This document shows positions 41,799 to 52,040 of a DNA stretch of 64,000 bases, one piece after another. The notes under the pieces are model-generated. The model had not been told where the DNA came from, ran no database searches, and saw only the letters and a list, made by a program, of their open reading frames with translations. The stretch spans positions 1-64,000 of the forward strand of contig CALARE010000009.1 in assembly GCA_937888725.1 (NCBI GenBank), written 5' to 3'. The DNA comes from an uncultured Alphaproteobacteria bacterium (GTDB lineage Bacteria > Pseudomonadota > Alphaproteobacteria > CAAHEQ01 > UBA3637). The position numbers and the translations under genes are program-made. Position 1 is the first letter of the stretch. Each line of letters starts with the position of its first letter.

Positions 41799-44700
41799 AT
41801 GAAACTAAAGTTTAAGAATCAAGAATTTCAGACCGATGCCGTGAATGCGGCGGTGGAGCTGTTCAAAGGCCAAGAAAAAGCAAATATGACTTTTTCAATC
41901 GCTGATAACTCCGCGCAAGCCTCTTTTTTGCAAAATGAATTCGGTTTTGGTAACAAGTTGGTGTTAGATGAGGAAACAATAAACAACAATCTTCATGCAA
42001 TCCAAAAAGCTCATTCTCTCCCCCAAACCGATATTGAATCTGGCAAAGCCTTGCCCATTTCTATTGAAATGGAAACCGGAACCGGTAAAACCTATGTTTA
42101 CACAAAAACTATTTTGGAACTCAATAAACGTTATGGTTTTACAAAATTTATCATTGTTGTGCCAAGCATTGCTATTCGTGAAGGTGTGAATAAATCTTTC
42201 CAAATCACCGAAGAACACTTTAAAAATCAGTATGACAGCGTGCCTTACAGATATTTTATCTATAATTCGGCTAAACTGTCTGATGTTCGGGCTTTTGCAA
42301 CCTCCAGTAACATTGAAATTATGATTATCAACATTGATGCTTTCAAAAAAGCTGAAAATATCATCAATCAAGAGCAAGAAAAGCTCAATGGCGAAACCGC
42401 AATGAGATATATTCAAGACACAAATCCGGTTGTGATTATTGATGAACCGCAAAGCGTTGATAATACACCTAAGGCAAAAGAAGCCATTGCGACCTTAAAT
42501 CCTTTGTGTGTCTTACGTTATTCTGCAACCCACAGAGAAAAGCAAAATCTTGTCTATCGTTTAACGCCGGTTGATACTTATCAAATGGGATTGGTTAAGC
42601 AGATTTGTGTTATTTCAAACTCGGTTATCAACGATTCAAACAAGCCTTACATTGCATTAAAATCTGTTTCCAGTAGCGGTGGATTTAGTGCCAAAATTGA
42701 AATCGATGTTGAAGGTAAAGACGGTAAAGTGTCCCGTAAAACAATAACCGTTAAGCCGGGAGATGATCTGTACTTAAAATCAGGACATCGTCAATTATAC
42801 GAAGGCTATGTCGTGGCCGGTATTGACTGTACAAGCGGTTATGAGTGTATTGAATTTTCTAATGCCGAATGCTTGAATTTAGGTAAAACCATCGGTAGTG
42901 TTGATGAAAGTATCATTAAACGAGCTCAGATTTATCACACCATCAAAACACATTTGGAAAAGGAAATCCGCTTGTTTGACAAAGGAATTAAGGTCTTGTC
43001 CTTGTTCTTTATTGATGAAGTTAAAAAATACCGTTTAGAGGATGGCGGACAAGGTATTTATGCCAAAATGTTTGAAGAATGCTATAACGAATTGATAAAT
43101 AATCCTCGTTATGCTGTTTTAAAAGAAAAGTTTAATACGGATGTTACCAAGGCTCATGACGGATATTTCTCTCAGGATAAAAAAGGTAAATATAAAGACA
43201 CCAAGGGCGATACGCAGGCCGATGATGATACCTATAACACCATTATGAAAGACAAAGAAAAACTGCTATCTTTTGAATGTCCGTTAAGATTTATCTTCTC
43301 TCACTCCGCACTAAAAGAAGGTTGGGATAACCCGAACGTTTTCCAAGTTTGCACTTTAATCGAGCAAAAATCGGTCTTTACCTGTCGTCAAAAGGTCGGT
43401 CGAGGACTTCGTTTGTGTGTCAATCAGGATGGCGAACGCATTGAGGATAAAGACGTCAATGTCTTGCATGTCATTGCTAATGAAAGCTTTGCCGAGTTTG
43501 CCGATAAACTGCAAAAAGAAATTGAAGAAGAAACCGGCGTTAAGTTTGGTGTTTTGGAAATCGGTATGTTGACAGGGTTAACTTACGAAGAAGAAGTTAA
43601 GGTTGAAAAACAAATCTCTCAGGAAACTGCCGAAACAGTTGTTCAAGAACTTCAAAAGACCGGCGTTATTGATGATTGTGGGGCGGTTAATAAAGAAGTG
43701 GCCGTTGAAACAATTGAGCTTTCAAGTGTGCCGGAACCTGTTAAAAAAGAAATTATTGAAACGATAAGACAGGAAAAACCCGTAACAGTTGCTGCTCTTT
43801 CGCAAACAACCTATACCGAAACAAAGGTTGAAAAAGTTTCTGTCAGCTATGAAGAAGCCGTTCAAATCATGGAAGATTTAAAAGGCACTCAGGTCATTGA
43901 CAGTAAAGGTAAAATCAAAGATACCATGAAGGCAGAACTGGCCGCCGGTACTTTGAATTTAAGCGACAGATGGTCAAAGGCAAAACAACGTGCTGTTTTA
44001 CAGGCCTTAAATAAAGCCGATAATAAACCGGTTATTCGGGATGCAAGCAAAGAAGTGACTGTTAAATTAAAGAAAAAAGCAATCCTTAGTCCCGAATTTA
44101 TGGAATTGTGGAATAAAATCAAGCAAAAGACCACTTATCGTGTTCAATTTGATTTGGATACTTTGGTTGCAAACAGCATTAAAGAAATTAAGGAAATGCC
44201 CGAAATCGGAACGGCTCGCTTACTCAGTCAAACAGCCAGTGTTAATATTGAAAAATCGGGTGTTTCGCACCAAGCAGGAAGAACATATATTCAAGATTTA
44301 ACCCGTAACTATGAAACATTACCGGATATTTTACGCCTGATTTCCACGAAGACGCTTTTGAAACGGTCAACAGTTAATCGTATTTTACAAGAAAGTGGTC
44401 GCATGGCAGACTTTTTGAAGAATCCGCAAGAGTTTTATGAAAAAACATTGGAAATTATTGAACGCAATCGTCATAAATTGGCTATTGACGGTATTAAGTA
44501 TATTAAACTCGCCGATGAAGAATACTATGTTCAAGAAATTTTTGACAGCACTGAGTTGATAGCTAACCTTGATAAGAACGCAGTTGCCGTTGAAAACAGT
44601 GTTTATGATCATGTCATTTATGATAGTGGAGTTGAAAGCAAATTTGCTGTTGCCTTGGATAAAGATCCGGATGTTAAAATGTTCTTTAAAATCCCAAGCC

Positions 44701-44942
44701 GATTTAAAATTGAAACACCTATCGGAACCTATAATCCGGACTGGGCAGTTTATTTAGAGAAAAATGGCGAGCAAAAACTTTACTTTGTGTTAGAAACCAA
44801 AGGAACGGATAATTTATTCTTGCTTAGAGAAGAAGAAAAATTGAAAATCATGTGCGGAGCCGAACACTTTAAGGCTTTAGACGGCGTTAGTTTTTCAAAA
44901 AATCCTGTCAGAGAATGGAAAGAATTTAAACAAACGGTGTAA
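41799..44942 (+). CDS. res: Type III restriction enzyme Res subunit
   Basis: This 1047-residue protein has a DEAD/DEAH-type ATPase: Walker A ETGTGKTYVYTKT near 92, VVPSIAIREGV, DEPQSVD near 214 (the DExx box of Res), SATHR and the C-terminal lobe FSHSALKEGWDNPNVFQVC followed by QKVGRGLRL. Near the end lies a PD-(D/E)xK endonuclease: NPDWAVYLEK near 980 and FVLETKG near 1000. It moves along or switches on DNA by ATP hydrolysis and cuts when two unmodified sites meet, with Mod. The start is the ATG at 41799 after GAGGA; the frame also opens at a GTG four codons earlier. Confidence 0.93.
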   Translation: MKLKFKNQEFQTDAVNAAVELFKGQEKANMTFSIADNSAQASFLQNEFGFGNKLVLDEETINNNLHAIQKAHSLPQTDIESGKALPISIEMETGTGKTYVYTKTILELNKRYGFTKFIIVVPSIAIREGVNKSFQITEEHFKNQYDSVPYRYFIYNSAKLSDVRAFATSSNIEIMIINIDAFKKAENIINQEQEKLNGETAMRYIQDTNPVVIIDEPQSVDNTPKAKEAIATLNPLCVLRYSATHREKQNLVYRLTPVDTYQMGLVKQICVISNSVINDSNKPYIALKSVSSSGGFSAKIEIDVEGKDGKVSRKTITVKPGDDLYLKSGHRQLYEGYVVAGIDCTSGYECIEFSNAECLNLGKTIGSVDESIIKRAQIYHTIKTHLEKEIRLFDKGIKVLSLFFIDEVKKYRLEDGGQGIYAKMFEECYNELINNPRYAVLKEKFNTDVTKAHDGYFSQDKKGKYKDTKGDTQADDDTYNTIMKDKEKLLSFECPLRFIFSHSALKEGWDNPNVFQVCTLIEQKSVFTCRQKVGRGLRLCVNQDGERIEDKDVNVLHVIANESFAEFADKLQKEIEEETGVKFGVLEIGMLTGLTYEEEVKVEKQISQETAETVVQELQKTGVIDDCGAVNKEVAVETIELSSVPEPVKKEIIETIRQEKPVTVAALSQTTYTETKVEKVSVSYEEAVQIMEDLKGTQVIDSKGKIKDTMKAELAAGTLNLSDRWSKAKQRAVLQALNKADNKPVIRDASKEVTVKLKKKAILSPEFMELWNKIKQKTTYRVQFDLDTLVANSIKEIKEMPEIGTARLLSQTASVNIEKSGVSHQAGRTYIQDLTRNYETLPDILRLISTKTLLKRSTVNRILQESGRMADFLKNPQEFYEKTLEIIERNRHKLAIDGIKYIKLADEEYYVQEIFDSTELIANLDKNAVAVENSVYDHVIYDSGVESKFAVALDKDPDVKMFFKIPSRFKIETPIGTYNPDWAVYLEKNGEQKLYFVLETKGTDNLFLLREEEKLKIMCGAEHFKALDGVSFSKNPVREWKEFKQTV

Positions 44943-44945
44943 ACA

Positions 44946-47510
44946 ATGGCTGAGGCTTCACGTTTTCAATCCTCGTTTGAAGCGGTTTGGACGGCAAGAT
45001 GTCTTGCCGGTCTTGTTGATGATGAAAATTTAGTGCCTGCGTTTGCCTCTGCTAACATTAAGATTTTGCCATATCAAATAGCGGCGGCCCGTTTTGCTTT
45101 GCGATCTGCAAACTTAAAAGGCTGTATTTTATGTGATGAAGGCAGTCTTGGTAAAACTTATGAGGCTTTGTTGGTTGTATCGCAACGTTGGTATGAAGGT
45201 AAAGAACGGATTTTAATCGTTTTGCCCCAAAACCTTAAAAGTCAATGGCAAGAAAAACTCACCAAAGAATTTACTCTACCGATAACCGATTGGAGCGAAT
45301 ATACACAAGAGACCAAAGGCCTGTGCCTGATGACGTATGATGAAGTCATTAAAAATGAAGAAAAAGTCGGCCAAATTGTTTGGGATTTAGCTGTTTTTGA
45401 TGAGGCAGATTTTCTATTCAAACCAGACAACAAATCGGTTTCTACGATTAAAAAGGCAGTTGGGAATGCGTTTAAATTGCTTTTAACCCCGACCCCTATT
45501 ACATTAAGCATCATGGATATTTATGGACTTATCCATTTTATTGATGAAACTTTGTTGCCCGATGCTGACAGCTTTTATAAAAGATATTTTAGAAAGCCCG
45601 AAAACTATCCTGAACTTTCATCATGGGTATCCAAATTTGCGTTTAGAACTTTAAAAAGACAGGTTGAACCTTATGTTAATTTTACCAAACGTTTGCCGGT
45701 TGTTCTAAATTACACGCCACAAGATGACGAGAAAAAGCTCTATGATTTAACCGAAAAATATTTGGCTCTTGATAACAAAACTGCCTATCCGCAAATGGAT
45801 AATTATCAGTTAGCATTACAATTTTATAGAAATCTTTCTTCCTCTCCGCAGGCTTTTGCCAATATGCTGTCGGCTCCGATTGAACGGGCTTCGTCTGATG
45901 AACGCATTATTTTACAGACAATGCAAAAAATGGCTTTAGATGTTTCCGTTTCGGCTAAAATGGAAGAATTATTAAAGGCACTAAAAACAACATTTACGCA
46001 TTTAAAATCACGCAAAGAAGTGCAAAAAACCATTATTTTTGTTGATAACCTGACAACTTTATCCGTTTTATCAGAGTTATTAAAGGAACATTATTCGATT
46101 ATAAAACACACAGATGATAATGCTTTGAACATTTTTAGAGAAGATAAAAATATTCAAATTCTTATCACAAACGATGCAACTGCCAAAGGCTTAGACATAG
46201 AATATTGCCCCATTGTCGTGAACTATGATTTACTTTATAACGCCGTTGAGATGGAACAACGAATTTGTCGTTGCCACCGCCAAGGACAACAATCCGATGT
46301 GTTGGTTATCAATTTGCTCAGTCAGGAAAATATGTCTGATGTGCGTATTTTGGAATTGATTAACAAACGAACTTTACAATTTCAGGGTATTTTCGGGATG
46401 TCAGACGATATTGTCGGTCATTTTGATGAAACTTTGGAGGCTGTTTTACAAAAACGACGAACCTTGCCCGATATTCAACGGGATTTTGCACAGAACTTAG
46501 AAACAAATAAAGATGCCAACTCTCAAGTTGTTTCGGATGCCGAAAGTGTTTTGTTTACGACATTTACAAAAGATGTAGCCGAAAAAGTACAGGTTTCACC
46601 GCAGTATATTCAAGAACAGGCCGAGTTCATCAATCGGGACTTATGGGAGGTTGTAAAGTTCTATTTTGAAAAACATTTTCCTGAATATGTTATTGATGAA
46701 AACAATCAAACCTTAACCCTTTCGGACGGTTATGAGCCGCCAAAGATGTTCTATTATTGGAATGGGACAAGAAATACACCTTATACGGGAAAACGTCAGT
46801 ATGGTATGGCAAAAGATTTTAAACCTTCCAGTGGTCGGATTACCCTGACATCAATTTTAGCCAAGGGAATTTTTAGTGAAATTGAATGTTCTACAGAGGG
46901 TAAAATGCACCTTGAAACAGATATACCTTCCTGTCAAATCAGCATGTATATGGTTGAATTACGCCGAAAAGGAAAGTTCCTTAAATGTTATGATGTTTTA
47001 ACCGGTAAGACGAGAGATGGCAAGATTTTAACACAAGAAGAATGTGTAAAAATTCTATCACAGCCAATTAAATCTCTTGAAAATAAGGATAGAGAACGGT
47101 CTTATTGGCTTGCAAACAGTTCGTTTTCTGACAGATTGCCATTAGCCTTAGAGAATGAGTTGAAAAACAACTATATCAAGCAACAAGAAAATTGTTTTAA
47201 TGCTGATATTGATATCATTAAAATGCGTTCATCTCGTCAAAAAGCCGTATTAGAACAAACTCTTGAATCCTTACGCCAAGAAACATCAAAAATTAAAGAG
47301 AGTATCGGTAGTGCTAAAGACCGCTTAGAAGAACTTAAAATTCAAAAACAAATCAACGAAATGGAAAAACAACTCCGCAAAAAAGAAGAAGGCTTGTTCT
47401 TTGAACAAATGCGTATCGAAGCCACCGCCGAAGAACAAATAGAACAACTCTGTGCTACTGAAAATATAGAGGTTAAATTATCAAAGGTATTTAAGGTGAT
47501 GGTTTGTTGA
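44946..47510 (+). CDS. SNF2-type helicase linked to the Type III RM locus
   Basis: This 854-residue superfamily 2 ATPase begins 3 bases after res. Motif I reads CDEGSLGKTYEAL (near 64), motif II FDEADFLF, and the second lobe ITNDATAKGLDIEYCPIVVNYDLLYNAVEMEQRICRCHRQGQ is typical of SNF2/RapA-like enzymes. The C-terminal 120 residues are a long coiled coil (LEQTLESLRQETSKIKESIGS onward). SNF2-like translocases move on double-stranded DNA without strand separation. Its GC content matches the ends of mod and res, so it seems an old part of this operon. It may remodel or clear DNA for restriction, or be a separate anti-phage layer; neither is shown. Confidence 0.85.
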   Translation: MAEASRFQSSFEAVWTARCLAGLVDDENLVPAFASANIKILPYQIAAARFALRSANLKGCILCDEGSLGKTYEALLVVSQRWYEGKERILIVLPQNLKSQWQEKLTKEFTLPITDWSEYTQETKGLCLMTYDEVIKNEEKVGQIVWDLAVFDEADFLFKPDNKSVSTIKKAVGNAFKLLLTPTPITLSIMDIYGLIHFIDETLLPDADSFYKRYFRKPENYPELSSWVSKFAFRTLKRQVEPYVNFTKRLPVVLNYTPQDDEKKLYDLTEKYLALDNKTAYPQMDNYQLALQFYRNLSSSPQAFANMLSAPIERASSDERIILQTMQKMALDVSVSAKMEELLKALKTTFTHLKSRKEVQKTIIFVDNLTTLSVLSELLKEHYSIIKHTDDNALNIFREDKNIQILITNDATAKGLDIEYCPIVVNYDLLYNAVEMEQRICRCHRQGQQSDVLVINLLSQENMSDVRILELINKRTLQFQGIFGMSDDIVGHFDETLEAVLQKRRTLPDIQRDFAQNLETNKDANSQVVSDAESVLFTTFTKDVAEKVQVSPQYIQEQAEFINRDLWEVVKFYFEKHFPEYVIDENNQTLTLSDGYEPPKMFYYWNGTRNTPYTGKRQYGMAKDFKPSSGRITLTSILAKGIFSEIECSTEGKMHLETDIPSCQISMYMVELRRKGKFLKCYDVLTGKTRDGKILTQEECVKILSQPIKSLENKDRERSYWLANSSFSDRLPLALENELKNNYIKQQENCFNADIDIIKMRSSRQKAVLEQTLESLRQETSKIKESIGSAKDRLEELKIQKQINEMEKQLRKKEEGLFFEQMRIEATAEEQIEQLCATENIEVKLSKVFKVMVC

Positions 47511-47535
47511 TCGTTTCTTTATAGCGAAACATGTG

Positions 47536-48468
47536 TTATGTTGAGCTAATAAAATTTTTATTTTTTTTCATTTTTAAATAATAAGGACAATCATTGCAAG
47601 GAATATCAATTGTATTGTCCTGCATACATTTTCCAGTTAAGAGTCTTTTTGCATAACGAACTTCTTTTGATTTTAAAGCCTTTTCTAGTCCAACATTAAA
47701 AACATTACATTTAAAATCATTTAAATAAACACAACAGCATCCCAACAAACGACCATCCCAATTAATTTGAGGGGAATTCCATAATTCCAAACAAGGTATC
47801 CAATTGAAAGAAAAAGGTGTTTCTTTAGAAAAAGATAACTTGGTTTCTTTTTCAAGCAAATCAGAATTTATAGGTATAAAACTTTCATTCCATGTCTTTT
47901 TAAAAGAAATTGACATGTTCAATTGTTTTGCTAGTTTTTTTGCTCGTTTTATTTCATTAATATCTTGCGTTGTATCCATAACAATATACTGCCAGTTCAA
48001 CAACGGATAATTGCTGTGGTAGATTTCTTTATACTTATTTATCAATTCAATATTAGCAATCACCTTATTAAATTTTCCATTGATGCGATAGGTTTTATAT
48101 ACTTCATCAGAAGCTCCATCTAAAGAGATGTTTAAAGAATAAAGTTGAAATTTAACTATTTTTTCTATAGCTGTTTCTTTTATTGAATTTAAATTAACTC
48201 CATTATTGGCGGTTAATTTGATTTTATTATTATAAGCAATTTCTAAAATTTTTTCAAAGTCAGGATTTAAAAAAATTTCACCACTGTTTGATATTTCTAT
48301 TTCCTGTATAAAGGGATTTCGTTTGAGAAATTCTTTAAACTGTTCTGCAGTTGTATACCCTTTTCCAACAGTTCCGTAATTTGACTTTCTCATATAGCAA
48401 TCTTTACATTTTAATTGACAAGCTGTACATATATCCAATCTCACTCTTTTAGGTAATCTATGCGTCAT
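47536..48468 (-). CDS. Radical SAM/SPASM protein
   Basis: This 310-residue protein has the radical SAM cluster motif CxxxCxxC at C17, C21 and C24 (CTACQLKCKDCYM). SPASM-like cysteines lie near the end (CLELW, GCCCVYL, GKCMQ, CNDCPYY) that would hold a second iron-sulfur cluster. Such enzymes use SAM radicals to modify peptides, sugars or proteins. No precursor peptide is visible next to it. It converges on the RM operon but has the low GC of the glycan-type cluster to its right. It is divergent from the acetyltransferase gene at 48592. Confidence 0.85.
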   Translation of the reverse strand: MTHRLPKRVRLDICTACQLKCKDCYMRKSNYGTVGKGYTTAEQFKEFLKRNPFIQEIEISNSGEIFLNPDFEKILEIAYNNKIKLTANNGVNLNSIKETAIEKIVKFQLYSLNISLDGASDEVYKTYRINGKFNKVIANIELINKYKEIYHSNYPLLNWQYIVMDTTQDINEIKRAKKLAKQLNMSISFKKTWNESFIPINSDLLEKETKLSFSKETPFSFNWIPCLELWNSPQINWDGRLLGCCCVYLNDFKCNVFNVGLEKALKSKEVRYAKRLLTGKCMQDNTIDIPCNDCPYYLKMKKNKNFISST

Positions 48469-48533
48469 AATAAATCCTTTTGTTTTTTATTAGGATAACA
48501 TAAAAAATATAAGTTTGTCAAAATATAAATTTA

Positions 48534-48561
48534 TTGATTTTTTGAGAAAATATGTTATAAT
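48534..48561 (+). promoter_or_regulatory. Extended -10 promoter of the 48592 gene
   Basis: TTGATT (48534-48539), a 16-bp spacer and TGT-TATAAT (-10 at 48556-48561). It is the same extended -10 as at 6257. Confidence 0.7.
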
Positions 48562-48591
48562 ATAGAAAGTTTTGATTTAATAGGTATGACC

Positions 48592-49140
48592 ATGAATAAA
48601 ATAAAAAATAATTCTTTATATAAAGGTAATGAACCAGAATTATTAAGATTAAAAGAACAAACAGCAAAGATATTACATGAAATTAATTTGGCCTCTCCAA
48701 TAGATAGAGAAAAAAGTCATAGAACTTTATTCCCTTTGATTTTTAATCGCTTGGGAAAAAACACTTGGTTTGAACTTCCTTTTAATTGCGATTACGGAAA
48801 ACATATTGAAATAGGAGAAAACTGTTATTTTAACCATCATTGTTCTATTGGTGACGGTGGAAAAGTAATTATTGGAAATAATGTTTTAATTGGTCCATAT
48901 GTCGGCATTTATACGGCACAACATCCTCTAGATTCTAAACTGCGATTAGAAGGATGGCAAAGCGTTTCAGATATTGAAATCGGAGATAATGTATGGATTG
49001 GAGCTAATTGTACCATTCTTTCTGGGGTAAAAATAGGAAACAATGCCGTGATTGGGGCTGGAAGCGTTGTAACAAAAGATATTCCTGAAAATACATTGGC
49101 CTATGGAGTACCATGTAAAATTATAAAGATTTTAACATAA
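48592..49140 (+). CDS. Hexapeptide-repeat sugar O-acetyltransferase
   Basis: This 182-residue protein is of the maltose/galactoside O-acetyltransferase type. The N-terminal helical part resembles that family, and the left-handed beta helix runs through IEIGENCYFNHHCSIGDGG, VIIGNNVLIGPYVGIYTAQHPLD (with the catalytic His) and IEIGDNVWIGANCTILSGVKIGNNAVIGAGSVV. It would move acetyl from acetyl-CoA to a sugar hydroxyl. TAGG lies seven bases before the ATG at 48592; another ATG lies two codons earlier. It is probably cotranscribed with the glycosyltransferase 11 bases downstream. Confidence 0.9.
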   Translation: MNKIKNNSLYKGNEPELLRLKEQTAKILHEINLASPIDREKSHRTLFPLIFNRLGKNTWFELPFNCDYGKHIEIGENCYFNHHCSIGDGGKVIIGNNVLIGPYVGIYTAQHPLDSKLRLEGWQSVSDIEIGDNVWIGANCTILSGVKIGNNAVIGAGSVVTKDIPENTLAYGVPCKIIKILT

Positions 49141-49151
49141 AGAGAGGTATT

Positions 49152-51059
49152 TTGATACATTTATGTACAATGATTGGCGAGAATACATTACTTCTAAATG
49201 AGTTTATAACGCACTATAAAAATTTAGGAGTAGATCGCTTTCACTTTATTGTTCACGATCCATCAGAAGAACAATATTTTACTAAAGATGTCAAAGATAT
49301 TTTGGCTTTATATCATATTGGTGTAGAAGAAGTTTATAGCGGTAAATGGAATGGTGCAATTTGTACAAAATTAATAAACTCTGTAATGAAAAAATATCCA
49401 GAAGAATGGTTTGTTATTGCAGATTTAGACGAATTTCAAATTTATCCTCAAAATCTGAAGACAATAATCTCTGAACAAGAGAAGAAAAAAAAAGATTTTG
49501 TAACAGGTCTTTTATTAGATAGATTTTCTCAAAGTGGCCATTTAACTTCAGTGAAACGTAATTTATCAATATGGTCTCAATTTCCTATGTGCGGTTTTTT
49601 TTCTTTTCCTCTAACTCGAAGCAATCCTTATAAAATTACCCTATCTAAGGGAAAATTAACTCTTTCAGAAGGGCAACATGGGGTAATTTTTTTTAATGAG
49701 AAATATCCTCAAATAAATGAAATTATTGCAGAAGTTCATCATTTCAAATGGAATGATATCCTGTTAGGAAAAATAAAAAATAGATTAACCTATGAACGAA
49801 GGGGAGATTGGATTAATTCTTATCAAGGATATAAAGGCGAACTGGAATGTATATTAAAATATTTTGGCACACATTATAAAACAGACTTAACAAATCCTCT
49901 TTTTATGTTTACTCGTGAAAAAGAAGATCACTCCTATGCAAATTTTAATAGTATTAAACGGTTGGCTGCAGATTGGGACGTTTTACATGCATATCCAACG
50001 CTTGATCAGAATATTTTTGAAGCAACGATAATCATAAGTTCTTATAATCAGGGGGATATAATACAAAAAAGTGTAAAAGAGTTAATACAACAAGCAACTC
50101 AAAGTGATAAAAAAATTCAAATTGTTCTCGCAGATGATGGATCTACATTAAGCGAGCAGGAAAAATGTACGGCATTAACACAATATAGTACAGACAACAT
50201 AAAAGTCCAATTTGTGACACAAGAGGATAAAGGGTTCAGATTAGCTGCATCAAGAAATAATGCAATAAAATTAGCTCAGAGTAATGTGCTCATTTTTATA
50301 GATGGTGACTGTTTCCCTATGCCAGGTTTTTTGAATGAACATATAAATTTTCACAAAAAAAATTCTTATGCACTTTGTGTCGGTTCTAGAGGATATGCTC
50401 CATTAGAAGCTCTGAAGCAAAAGAGTTTACAATCTGACAAAAGTTATGAGTTAATGGAAGCGATGGAAAGCTACACAGTTAATGAAAAAGCTAACTCACA
50501 ATACCCTTGGAGAGCTGTTTTGGGTAGAAATTTCAGTGTAAAATCATATTTTCCTCTTCCGCTTTTTGATGAAAATATAAAAGGTTGGGGATTTGAAGAT
50601 ACCGCTTACGCTCTGGATCTTTTCTTTATGGGATATCAAAAAGTTGTATTTTCTGGCAATGCCAGAGTGGTTCAATTTGATGACTTTTCAAGTACAAATG
50701 ATCCCTTTAAATCACTAAATAATGATAAGATTGCTGCTACTCAAAAAAATGCCTTATATTTGATGAGTAAGTACAAGAGATACGACGATATATTTATGGA
50801 ACTTGGTGCCTATCTTTCATTTTTTGCAGAACCTTTTGATTATAATAATGGTGTATTCATACTAAATGAAGAGAAACGTCAAAGAGTTCATAAGCTTTTC
50901 TCTGATGGAGAAAGAAAATCTAAACAAGAATATGTAGATTTATTTAATTCTTGCAGAAAGAAACTTATAGATTTTTACAAGAGACGATCTTTAAAAACGC
51001 AGAAAATTTGTACCAACCATCAGCCTTATCATCAAACTTTTCAAAAGGTTAGAGAGTAA
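49152..51059 (+). CDS. Two-domain glycosyltransferase (GT92-like plus GT2)
   Basis: This 635-residue fusion has a TTG start with GAGAGG six bases before it. Residues 1-270 resemble the GT92/DUF23 type (MIGENTLLLNEFITHYKNLGVDRFHF; the acidic motif ADLDEF near 97). From about 295 a second GT-A domain begins (ATIIISSYNQGDIIQKSVKEL) with ADDGS, LAASRNNAI, FIDGDCFPMPGF and GWGFEDTAYALDLF, like a chondroitin-polymerase-type GT2. Two active sites on one chain could add alternating sugars. Its partners suggest a surface glycan or glycosylated product. It converges with the 51049 gene; the 3' ends overlap by 11 bases. Confidence 0.88.
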   Translation: MIHLCTMIGENTLLLNEFITHYKNLGVDRFHFIVHDPSEEQYFTKDVKDILALYHIGVEEVYSGKWNGAICTKLINSVMKKYPEEWFVIADLDEFQIYPQNLKTIISEQEKKKKDFVTGLLLDRFSQSGHLTSVKRNLSIWSQFPMCGFFSFPLTRSNPYKITLSKGKLTLSEGQHGVIFFNEKYPQINEIIAEVHHFKWNDILLGKIKNRLTYERRGDWINSYQGYKGELECILKYFGTHYKTDLTNPLFMFTREKEDHSYANFNSIKRLAADWDVLHAYPTLDQNIFEATIIISSYNQGDIIQKSVKELIQQATQSDKKIQIVLADDGSTLSEQEKCTALTQYSTDNIKVQFVTQEDKGFRLAASRNNAIKLAQSNVLIFIDGDCFPMPGFLNEHINFHKKNSYALCVGSRGYAPLEALKQKSLQSDKSYELMEAMESYTVNEKANSQYPWRAVLGRNFSVKSYFPLPLFDENIKGWGFEDTAYALDLFFMGYQKVVFSGNARVVQFDDFSSTNDPFKSLNNDKIAATQKNALYLMSKYKRYDDIFMELGAYLSFFAEPFDYNNGVFILNEEKRQRVHKLFSDGERKSKQEYVDLFNSCRKKLIDFYKRRSLKTQKICTNHQPYHQTFQKVRE

Positions 51060-52038
51060 TTGTATCTACATATCCTAACTCAATAAAAGTCCTTTTTAAA
51101 AAGTCTGGATCATTAATTTTAAAGAGAAGTTCATGTTGCCCCTTATGTTTTAAACCATAATTTTCACCATCTTTTGCTCCGGCAATAGTAAATTTTCCAA
51201 AAGGCCTATCTTTTCCCTTTGTTTTCCATATTTCGATTTTTGCTTGTATTTTTTCATAATCCATTTTTAATTCTGGATCTTGATTTAAGAGCATTACAAC
51301 CTCTCTAAAGCCAGCCTTCCAAGCATTAAATGGAGAGGTATTAAAATTAGTAATCGAGGCTATTTCTTTTATACCTCTTGTTTTTAAAATACCACCGCTA
51401 GCAATGGGATCTATTTTATCATTTTGGATTCTTCTAAAATTTTCAGTTGGACAAGATTTTATTCCGCCATATCCATAAACTAAATCATTTACAGGATTGC
51501 GTGTCATATAAAAATGCATCTCGTTTGGTAAAGGAGGTGTTACAGAGTATAAATCAAATTCATCAAGAACTAAATTATCCCCATCAATTAAAACATAATA
51601 ACTACTCTCGACCATCTCAGCAACATTTCGGAAAGCCCTAGACAAACCTTTTACTCTATGCAATCGTTTTAAGTTGGGATATTTTTTTAATAGATTTTCA
51701 AAATTATCTTCTGCATTGTTTTCATTATATGTTAAATATACAATATCTGGTTGTTTTTTATTTCCAAATGGAATGTATTTATCAATAATATTTTTCTTTT
51801 GAATTACAGGATAATACTTCATTAACTCATTTAATGTCTCTGGAATAAAAAACTCATCTGCTTGAGCACTTATTGCGATAAAGGAATCTGTATCCGTAAT
51901 TAAAGCCGCCATCTTATAAGCATCTTCTTTAGATAACCCATGAACCCTTTTGATATCGGGAAAAAAATGTTGAAGAGATTGAAAAAAAAGTTCAATTTTC
52001 GAATTAAAACAACCTGACGATATAAAAACTATCTCCAT
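51049..52038 (-). CDS. GT-A-like glycosyltransferase, family unclear
   Basis: This 329-residue protein starts MEIVFISSGCFNSKIELFFQSL. The motif YYVLIDGDNLVLDEFDL near residue 147 has the acidic DGD of metal-dependent GT-A enzymes, preceded by LSRAFRNVAEMVES, like the helix before the DxD. The rest is not familiar, so the donor sugar is unknown. No membrane segment is seen. It is the last gene of the five-gene minus-strand run from 56043 and lies 2 bases after the radical SAM gene. Confidence 0.7.
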   Translation of the reverse strand: MEIVFISSGCFNSKIELFFQSLQHFFPDIKRVHGLSKEDAYKMAALITDTDSFIAISAQADEFFIPETLNELMKYYPVIQKKNIIDKYIPFGNKKQPDIVYLTYNENNAEDNFENLLKKYPNLKRLHRVKGLSRAFRNVAEMVESSYYVLIDGDNLVLDEFDLYSVTPPLPNEMHFYMTRNPVNDLVYGYGGIKSCPTENFRRIQNDKIDPIASGGILKTRGIKEIASITNFNTSPFNAWKAGFREVVMLLNQDPELKMDYEKIQAKIEIWKTKGKDRPFGKFTIAGAKDGENYGLKHKGQHELLFKINDPDFLKRTFIELGYVDTITL

Positions 52039-52040
52039 TT

